A stretch of 64,000 nucleotides of DNA from Globodera rostochiensis (Eukaryota > Nematoda > Chromadorea > Rhabditida > Heteroderidae): the NCBI GenBank assembly GCA_018350325.1, contig JAEVLN010000003.1, forward strand, positions 2,527,214 to 2,591,213, written 5' to 3'. The notes under the pieces were generated by a model. It ran no database searches. It saw only the letters and a list, made by a program, of their open reading frames with translations, and was not told the DNA's origin. The position numbers and the translations under genes are program-made. Below, one piece after another: positions 23,340 through 32,200 of this stretch (position 1 is its first letter; the number at the start of each line of letters is the position of its first letter).

Positions 23340-24960
23340 GAAAAAGGTATTTTTAGGGGTTTTGGGGGCGTAGAATCCGAATCGACATCCATTGCGGACA
23401 CAGACCCGAATTCGAACAATTTTTCGATCAAATTTCGGTGCAGTCTCTTTTTTTGGGGGGGGGGACTGAAAAATGCGGAAACGGCGAGGGCGTACGGACC
23501 GAATGTCGACCGTCCGAATGTCGACCAAGCCAAAATCGGTCCGAATGTCGACCGTCCGAATGTCGACCAAGCCAAAATCGGTCCGAATGTCGACCGTCCG
23601 AATGTCGACCAAGCCAAAATCGGTCCGAATGTCGACCGTCCGAATGTCGACCAAGCCAAAATCGGTCCGAATGTCGACCGTCCGAATGTCGACCAAGCCA
23701 AAATCGGTCCGAATGTCGACCGTCCGAATGTCGACCAAGCCAAAATCGGTCCGAATGTCGACCGTCCGAATGTCGACCAAGCCAAAATCGGTCCGAATGT
23801 CGGCCAGTTATAAAAATTCAAACTTTGTGTTGGCTTTAATTAGGTGTTAAGTTTTTTATGTTTTTCAAGGTGTCCGGACATTTCGCCCGGTAACGAAAAA
23901 ACTGATGTTTCGGTACGCTCTTGGTCTAGGCGACATTTCGTCAAGTTTTTAAATGCATGTTTTCTAGGGTAAAAGCATGCGTAGATCACGAATCCGAGCT
24001 CGAATTTTGCAAATCTCGAATCCTGAACTCGAACTCGAACACTCGGTCTCGACGGGGGAAATCGATTGGTAGTATTTATTCGGATCTGAAGGCGAGCGAT
24101 GGCCGAAAAAGCCTAACGAATCCTAAGCCAGGGTGGCTTAGGCCTAAGCCTAACGAACTTTTTACCAAAAAGGTCCCCCTATGGTTTTACAAAATTTGAA
24201 CTGTTTCAAAAACCGGTTTAAAGGTCGAGCCGCTAAAATTTTTGCTTATTCCATCGTTTTCACCACCTAAGAAACCATATAAATAATTTTGGTGTTTCTT
24301 GAACAATTTTAAGATCAAAATTAATTTTTAAAAATTTTGAGATATCGGACAAATGTTCGAATTCGGGTCCGCGTTAGGAATTGGCTGAAAAGGAGGTTAG
24401 ATTCAGATTCTACGTCCCCGAAAGCCCCAAAAACTTTATTGTAGTCTGTATTCAAGCCAATTTACAATGGGTCGGTATTCGGACCGTTTTGGCTTGGTCG
24501 ACATTCGGACCGATTTTATTCGGACCGATTTTGGCTTGGTCGGTATTCGGTTCGGTAGCCACGGCGAGATGAAGTTCAATGGCGAAACGGAGATGAGAAA
24601 GAAGAGAGAGAGCAGCAGACGAACAGCGCGTCAGAAGAGAGTGTACAACGTGCATAATTGTTGCAAAGCAAAGGTTGGAAAAAGTTCACAAATGAACGCA
24701 CACCATCCAATGATTTGCTCAATAATTTTATATATGACCAAAATTCTGGTTGGTTTTCAATATTTGCAATTGTTTCCCATTACCTCCGTTTCGCCATTGT
24801 ACTTCATCTCCGTTCCGCCATTGTTCTTCATCTCGCCGTCTCCGCATTTTCAGTCTCCCCTCCCCCCAAAAAAAGAGATTTTGCACCAAAATTTGATCAA
24901 AAAATTGTCCGAATTCGTATCCGTGTCCGCAGCAGAATACCCACCGTAATTAGAACCCGC
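23340..24960. repeat. foldback-like element 1 with a 42-base tandem array
   Basis: An array at about 23503-23805 has about seven 42-base units, each holding two GTCCGAATGTCGACC words plus AAGCCAAAATCG. The reverse complement of the same words (TTGGCTTGGTCGACATTCGG) recurs once or twice at 24485-24555. Outside the arrays, about 23395-23490 and about 24835-24935 are imperfect reverse complements of each other, which makes the whole 1.6 kb a foldback structure. The long frames across the array are repeat artefacts. Confidence 0.75.
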
Positions 24961-25494
24961 TGGCTCTGATCACTGAAGCTTTTATTGTCTATGTGTGCGA
25001 AATGTCCAATGTGCGAAATGTCACCGGACACTATACCAATTCACCTTTTTAGTGCCATTAAATCATAATATCCAATTTTAAAAAGTGTTGAAGAAAAGGT
25101 ATTGAATAGGTTGATCAATATTAATAAAACATATTTGGGAAGGGGGGGGGGAATGAATACGACCTGTAAACAACAATTGTTGTGAGCGGGGCGGGGATGA
25201 TCACTTCAGTGACTTAGCGTCAAATCATTCGGACGTTTGAGCGCCAGATTCCAAAATTGAAATGCTTGTATCTTAAACTGATCTGAAATTCGCTTCTCAC
25301 CGTATGGAGTCAGTCAAAGAATTGATCTTAAATTTCCCGGGCGATGGAATCCGGTTCTTTTAAGTGTAATCATTTGGGTATGTCTTGAAACTGATCAGAT
25401 CAGAAGAAAACACTTGGGTCAAAATCATTGTCTAAGGGATCTGATCTGGACGGGATTCATTATCAAAAATGTTGCATTTTGAGGTGTCTAATAG
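24961..25494. other. no gene recognised
   Basis: AT-rich, with a G-run at 25141-25150. No exon or repeat boundary that I can support. Confidence 0.4.
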
Positions 25495-26136
25495 GATTGC
25501 GGGAATGCGACTTGCCACGGCCCAAGAATGGCGGCAAATATTGTGGTTGGACAGCGGGAGCGCTATCGGCCATGCAATGTGCAGGTCAAAAAATAATATA
25601 CCTATATTAGAAATGTAACTGGATTCCGGTTTCCGGAAATTTTTGGGTCCGGGTTGCGGATTTTTGTTTTGGCATCCGGTAACATCCCTGGTACAAATAG
25701 AGGATCTTTTAGAGCATAGTGATCGGCAGCAAGCTGCATTTTCCAGGAATTCCGCTTCCCAATCGCGGAATATTTTAGCAAAGGTGTGCGTGATCTGGAC
25801 GCCCCGAAATTTCCGGCCTTTTCTTTCCAAAATTCAGCTCATCTCAAACTCGAATTCTGATTCCTCGGGGTCTCGAGTTTAGGTCCCGACCGTGGGATTT
25901 GGCTTGAACAAAACAATTTATTCAATACTTATATTTGATTATGGCCAATGTTTTGTTGAGAAAAATATGATTTCAGCGTTTTTTCGGGCACAAGTGCGGC
26001 TGGCATTGACATCACTCAGACGGCGCACAACGGGCAAAAGGAGGACAACAATTTGGCACTTCGCACATTCACCGGAGAGTTTCTGCTGAACGGGCAATAT
26101 CAAGTGTCCGTGTTTCGTCAACAAATTCCAATTTAG
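25495..26136 (+). pseudogene. ADAMTS/papilin-like exon fragments
   Basis: Two exon-like pieces resemble extracellular-matrix ADAMTS/papilin proteins. Piece 25495-25584 encodes RECDLPRPKNGGKYCGW...QCA, the second half of a thrombospondin type 1 repeat (C..P.P..GG.YC). Piece 25977-26136 encodes FSGTSAAGIDITQ, then NNLALRTFTGEFLLNGQYQV and a short end before a stop, matching the ADAMTS spacer (NYLALR.. G.FLLNG.Y). The cysteine-rich module expected between them is absent, no other domains flank them, and a G-rich array starts 18 bases after the stop. A truncated or scattered gene copy is most likely; a live gene with distant exons cannot be excluded. Confidence 0.5.
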
Positions 26137-26153
26137 ACGGGGAAGGGGCGATT

Positions 26154-26545
26154 AGAGGGGGGGGGGGGGGAACGATTTGGGGGAAACGATTCGGGGAGGG
26201 GGAGATTGAGGGGGGGGGCGATTTGGGGAAACGATTCGGGGGGGGGGGGATTTGGGAGAAACGATTCGGGGGTGAGGCGGGGAAACGATTCGGGGGGAGG
26301 GGCGGGGAAACGAATCGGGGCGAGGGTCGGGGAAACGATTCGGGGAAGTGGCGATTAGAGGGGGGGGGACGATTTGGGGGAAACGATTCGGGGAGGGGGA
26401 GATTAAGGGGGGGCGATTTGGGGAAATGATTCGGGGGCTGATTAGGGGGGGGCGATTTGGGAGAAACGATTCGGGGGTGATGCGAGGAAACGATTCGGGG
26501 GGAGGGGCGGGGAAACGACTCGGGGGGGGGATGACGAGCAGAAAC
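26154..26545. repeat. G-rich array of (GG)AAACGATTCGGGG units
   Basis: Irregular tandem copies of GGGAAACGATTCGGGG with long G-runs (up to 14). Frames on both strands are artefacts. Long G-tracts at about 18-base spacing give it G-quadruplex potential on the plus strand. Confidence 0.85.
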
Positions 26546-26790
26546 ATGCTGATTGAATATTGGCATGGCACCTGAATTTGAACATTTTTATATAAAAAAT
26601 CAAGACTAAAAAACACTTCCAACACCAGGGGTGTAAAAATTTTGCAAATTTAATGAATCTTGTTATGAAAATTGGTTAAAAAATTGTAAAAATGCAAAAC
26701 TATAGGGTCCCCCCTCTTTTTTTATGAAATTCATCTCGGGGGGAGGGAAGTCCCCCCCACCCCCTAAATACGCGTCTGCCCAACACATAC

Positions 26791-28143
26791 CATCCACGAC
26801 TTCCGGCGTCCAATGCGACGAAAGTAAATGGAATCAACAATTAGCGCCCACAGCAAATTCATGCTAAAAAATCATCAAAAGTGTGATGGTTTTGCTAATG
26901 TTAGATTAAAAACTTAAGAAACCAAAATATATTTTAGAAACGGGACCGATCGGAACTTGCGAATGCCATGCCCAGGGCCCAGGGGGTTACACATTTTTAA
27001 AGCGTTTTTAATACCGTAATTTTTAAAAAATGCATTTACAAAAAAAAAGAAGAACACATCTCCGACGGACGCTGTCGTGGATCGCGAAATCCATTTCCCA
27101 CGCCCCCCCCCCGCTCTCCCCATTTCCCGCAGTTTCCGGTCACACAACCAACCGGAAATACTTCACCATAACCGTATGTCCCTACCACTTCCATCGATCT
27201 CCCGCTCAGCAATCGCAGGTCTCTCCCACATGAATGCCTCCCGACTTTCCCACGATCCTTCAACCTCATATCAACTAGAAATCACTGGCTATTTAAGCCA
27301 ACACTCTTTACTCCCCGGGCAGTTCAGTCAGTGGCCGCTACTCCTCCCGTTCAGGCCAACCACCCCTCCGTCCTATCCAACCCCTCTTCCCTATCTTCCC
27401 CTGTGCTTTAACCGATGCAATTCCCATCGAATATTGACGCATAAAGAAGTGAAACCCCGAATTTCTGTGGTTCGTCAACCCCCCCCCCCCCAAGCATTCC
27501 GGCTAAACCAATCTGCCCCCCGGGCATCCACCCAATTTTGGTTTGAGTCGCGACACACGCACTTGGGGAAACGTTCAAAAATTTGTCAAGAATTCAGAAA
27601 CCTGAACAGCCAATAGGCGAATGAGAACACCGCCTGTTTGGCGTATGTGATTTCTTTGGCTTGCAGAATGAGCGGAATGGCGGCGATGAGACCGAGCGGG
27701 ACGCCCTGAAAAGTTGCAAATTTCTGAAAATGCGACCCCTAAGACTAAAAAGAAATTTCGAAAAAACAAGGCGGGGGACCCTTTTGACTCACAAAATTTA
27801 TCATTCTTGGGCCAATTTTGAAAAATTTGCTAAATGCAATAAAATCCAAAAGAGCAGCCCTGACTTTTTTTCAAATTAGCCCCCCCCCCCCCGAAAAAAA
27901 GCTCTAGGTACGCCCTTGGCATCCAACCTGGTCGCCAAACTCCAGCTTCAACTTGTCGGGCTGGATGCGTGCCGTAGTAGCAGAGATGGGTGTCGAAGGG
28001 CGCATAATTGGACTCACGTGCCAACAAATCCTCAAAATGTTCGTCCGTTGATGGCCGCCATGTGTTTAACCATTTTTGTCATCATCTCCATCATCGACAA
28101 GCGCTCCGTTCAAATTTTTGCCCTTTTCAATTTCCCCCTCCAT
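26791..28143 (-). pseudogene. SLC33A1-like acetyl-CoA transporter, incomplete
   Basis: SLC33A1 moves acetyl-CoA into the ER/Golgi. Two joined exons match it. 27705-27602 reads GVPLGLIAAIPLILQAKEIT and AKQAVFSFAYWLF, and 26863-26791 continues in phase with SMNLLWALIVDSIYFRRIGR and RKSWM (GIPLGL..SIPLILQ and KLLWAPLVD..GRRKSW in the family). A possible first exon at 28143-28073 starts MEGEIEKGKNLNGAL. The helix that should precede GVPLGL and all exons after RKSWM are missing: downstream on this strand lie repeats and plus-strand fragments. Transposon debris fills the introns. Another open minus-strand piece at about 28065-27929 (FDTHLCYYGTHPARQVEAGV) is unexplained. Remnant or rearranged gene. 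Confidence 0.55.
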
Positions 28144-28199
28144 TTTTTCGTCAGCGTTTGGCGACTGTTGTTGTAACAACAGCGGTTTCTGAGTCGGAA

Positions 28200-29290
28200 G
28201 TGTGACCACTACTACGATTAATGCTTTTGCCACCATTGTGGCGACGTTTGCTCGCGGTGGTACCTCCGCCGCCTAACAACAACGACGAGGCGGACGATAT
28301 TGGCTACGATAGGAGCGGCGGCAGCGGAGGCGGAGAGATAGCGACGACCTCGGCGGAGAGGAATCTGAGAAGCGGCACGAAATCAGAGAAAACTGTTTAG
28401 AACGAAGCACTGATCATGATGCGGTAATAAGCCGGTGATAAGAGCGGACGCGCCCACACTCTTCACACACAAACAGTAAAGCAGTACAATATTTGGGCAC
28501 GGTAGAAGCGAAAGAGGGGTAATAAAACAAAAAAAATCTAAAAAAAGAAAGAGATAATACCGAACGGAGGGTAATGAATGGCGCTGGACAGGTGCCGTCA
28601 TACGCAATAAGCTGGACTTATGAACAAGTAAGCATAACAAAAAGCAATTAAATTGGCATTGGGCGTTATGTAATTCAAAAAAAAGGAGAAATTACAGCAA
28701 AATCGAGTTGGCCACACATCGAAAACAAGAACTTTTGATTAAAAACACCGATTTGCCTAATTTTTTGCACAGAGCTCAGAAAAGCCGAAAATATGTTTGA
28801 GCGTTGGCGTTATGTCAACGCAAAAAAAGAGAATTACAGAAACAAAAATTCGAAGCAAAATTTTGTGGTACACCGAATTTAGACAAATGAATGAACCTTT
28901 ATGTGCCAAATTCGGCTGATTGCCGTTCGAGTAGTTCTCAGACAAATAATTGTGCAATTTGCTGATCTGAAAAAGTCAAAAAATGCAATTTAAACGCCAT
29001 TAGGGCGGGATCGCCGGCTGGCAGCAGTGAGGGGGCAGCGACGGACCCCCCCCCCCCCCCCCCGTCACCCGTAACTAATTCCCTTCCGCCGCACCGTTCA
29101 AAAGGGGCTGTCTGCCTGGCTGGGTGGCTTGCTGGACGCCACTCTGCTGGTCAGTCGGTGACTGCTCGTGCCAGCCGACCTCTCCTTCCCCCCGGGGTGC
29201 TCTTCACCTCTTCCTTCCCCTCCCCCGCCATTCCTCGCACCTCCTTCCTATACTTCGTTTTTCTTCCCCACCTCTTACTTCGACCGATAG
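28200..29290. other. no confident gene upstream of the Fic gene
   Basis: Contains an open plus-strand stretch at about 28257-28398 (acidic and Gly/Ser-rich, ending in a stop), a minus-strand open piece at about 28970-28880 reading ISKLHNYLSENYSNGNQPNL behind a good acceptor, and a C-run at 29047-29063. None can be assigned. Confidence 0.35.
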
Positions 29291-29292
29291 AA

Positions 29293-32200
29293 ATGGAAGC
29301 ACGATACAAAATGGAACAACATGCCCGTGAAATGCGCGAAATTAATACATCTCAACAACGCCCAGCAACACCATATCAAACGGACAATGAGAGATTTCCA
29401 TTGGTTGAAACCATAAAACTCATGAACGACCCCATTTCTATTGAGGTAATGGGGGGAGTGGGGGGGGGGAGAGGGGACGAGATAAGTGATTGAGGGCGGG
29501 GACGAAACGAGAGTGTGATTGGGAAGGCGGGGGACGAGAATTGGGGGGGGGGGAGGACGAGAGACTAATCGGGGGGGGGGGGGGAGGGAGGGACGAGAGA
29601 CTGATCGGGTGGGGAGAGAAGTGATTGGGGGCAGGGGACGAGACGAGAGTGTGATTGGGAAGGCGGGGACGAGAATTAGGGGGGGGGGAGGGACGAGAGA
29701 CTAACCGGGGGGGGGGAGGGACGAGGACTGATCGGGTGGGGGGAGGAGAAGTGATTGGGGGGGGGGACGAGAGAAGTGATTGGGTGGGGCGGGGGACGAG
29801 AATTGGGTTGGGGGGAAGGACGAGAGACTAATCGGGGGGGGGGGGGGGAGGGACGAGAGACTAATCGGGGGGGGGGAAGGGACGAGAGACTGATCGGGGG
29901 GGGGGGAGAGAGAAGTGATTGGGAAGACGGTGGACGAGAATTAGGGGGGGGGGCGAGAGACTGATCAGGCGGCCTTGGCCAATTCGAGGGGTTGGGCCGG
30001 TAAAAGCGTGTGCTTAAAAGGAAAAGAAGGCCCACAAACAATTTCCAACTTGACAAAACTCACTTCGTCTTCGGTCACTGGGACCGCCAGCTCCGTCGCC
30101 GCTGTTGTCGAGAAAAAGATCGAAGAGTGGAGGGGAGATGGCCGCTAACATCGCTCTGTGCGCCAACAGTTCGCGCCCGTCCACGAACAGCACAACGTCG
30201 CAGAAGGCGCGATTACGACGGAAAGTGTTCAGACGCGACAGCAGCGTACCCTGTGGAATTGGAGGAAAGAACCGTTAGATAATTTCGGCATTTCTGCAAT
30301 GCAAAGTGGCAATTGCTGGACATTCGGTTTCCCACTTTGTGCATGTCGTCCTTGAGCAACAACGTTTGGTCCGCCTGTGCCAGCATTTCCTCCTGCTCTG
30401 CCCATTCGTCCGTGTCATCGTTGACGTGACATAATTCGCGTCCGTTCCGGCAAAAAACGCAGTGTCCCGTCGTCCGCCGACAGCGCACTGAAACCGTTCG
30501 TTTGCGTAGGACGTGGCGAACCGGTGATGCGGTCCTGTTGACCATTGTCCGTTTGAGGGGCAGACCAAAGATTTGGTCGGAAGACTCAATGCTCAGCGAA
30601 TCTTCCCCCTGTTGGTTTGACGTTGTCGAGGGCTTCCAGTTGCTTCAATTCAATGTTAATTTGTACCTCTGAAAATAGTTATTAAAGAAATTATCGGGTG
30701 GCAAGAAACGATCAAAATAAAAGTATCAATTTTTCCGATTGGTCAGCTGCAAGATGAGAGATTGTGATTGGGGGGGGGCGGGTGACGAGAATTGGGGGGG
30801 GGGGGGGAGGACGAGAGACTGATTGGGGGGGGGGGAGGGGGCGAGAGAAGTGATTGAGGGCGGGGGCGAAACGAGAGTGTGATTGGGGTAGCGGGTGACG
30901 AGAATTAGGGGAAGAGAGGGGCGAGAGACTGATCGGGGGGAGGGGAAGGGGCCGAGAGAAGTGATTGAGGGCGGGGGGCGAACGAGAGTGTGATTGGGGT
31001 AGCGGGTGACGAGAATTGGGGGGGGGGACGAGAGACTGATGGGGGGGGGGGAAGGGGGCGAGAGAAGTGATTGAGAGCGGGGGGCGAAACGTGAGTGTAT
31101 TGGGGTAGCGGGTGACGAGAATTAGGGGAAGAGGGGACGAGAGACTGATCGGGGGGGGGGGGAAGGGGGCGAGAGAAGTGATTGAGGGCGGGGACGAAAC
31201 GAGAGTGTGATTGGGGAGCGGGTGACGAGAATTGGGGGGGGGAGGACGAGAGACTGATTGGGGGGGGGGAGGGGGGAGAGAAGTGATTGAGGGCGGGGGG
31301 CGAAACGAGAGTGTGATTGGGGTAGCGGGTGACGGAATTAGGGGAAGAGAGGGGACGAGAGACTGATCGGGGGGGGGGGGGAAGGGGGCGAGAAAGTGAT
31401 TGAGGGCGGGGGGCGAAACGAGAGTGTGATTGGGGTAGCGGGTGACGAGAATAGGGGAAGAGGGGACGAGAGACTGATCGGGGGGGGGAAGGGGGCGAGA
31501 GAAGTGATTGAGAGCTGGGGACGAAACGAGAGTGTGCTTGGGGGGGCGGGGGACGAGAATTGGGGGGGGGGAAGGACGAGAGACTGATCGGGGGGGGGAA
31601 GGGGGGATTGAGGGGGGGGGGAGGAGACGAGGAAGTGTAGGGGGTGAAAAATGCTTATTCATTAAGACACTTCGGGAGCTGCACACCATCGCATTGCACC
31701 CGCATCGCCCCGTTTTCGCAGGACGCCTGCGAGGTGAACTCGGGCCCGCGGAGCCCGAGTTTATCGGCGTGCACGGCCAAATGTGCGCGATCTCCAAGCT
31801 GCACGTCCGTGCAGCAATGGAGTCATACATCGCATGGCTTAACATCGCGATCGGTCAAATGCCGGACATCACGCGCTTGTGCGCAGAGGCATTTTTGTTT
31901 TTCGTAAGTTGTGGGGCGGGAGTGATTGGGGTGGGGACAAGAGAAGTATGTGGGGGAGGGGAGGGGGGGGGGGGGACAAGAGAAGTATGTGGGGAGGGGA
32001 GGGGGGGGGGGGGACAAGAGAAGTATGTGGGGGTGGGGAGGGGGGGGGGGGACAAGAGAAGTATGTGGGGGAGGGGAGGGGGGGGGGGACAAGCGAAGTA
32101 TGTGGGGGAGGGAGGGGGGGAGGACAAGAGAAGTATGTGGGGGAGGGGAGGGGGGGGGCGAGAGAAGCGAATCGGGGGGGGGAGGTACCGGCACTGTTCA

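Noticed and set aside
23438..23850. Open frames of 125-179 codons across the 42-base array (VRMSTKPKS repeats)
   Set aside because: Three or more frames on both strands are open because the unit is 42 bases and has no stops. No start context or splice sites. A tandem repeat, not a repeat protein gene.
24360..24960. Receptor or structural gene suggested by long frames at 24.4-24.9 kb
   Set aside because: The sequence is the inverted flank of foldback 1 and recurs at 23.4 and 47.7 kb.
30712..31845. 377-codon minus-strand Pro/Ser-rich frame
   Set aside because: It runs over the G-rich array (C-rich on this strand); its period is that of the DNA repeat, and it overlaps the real Fic exon on the other strand.
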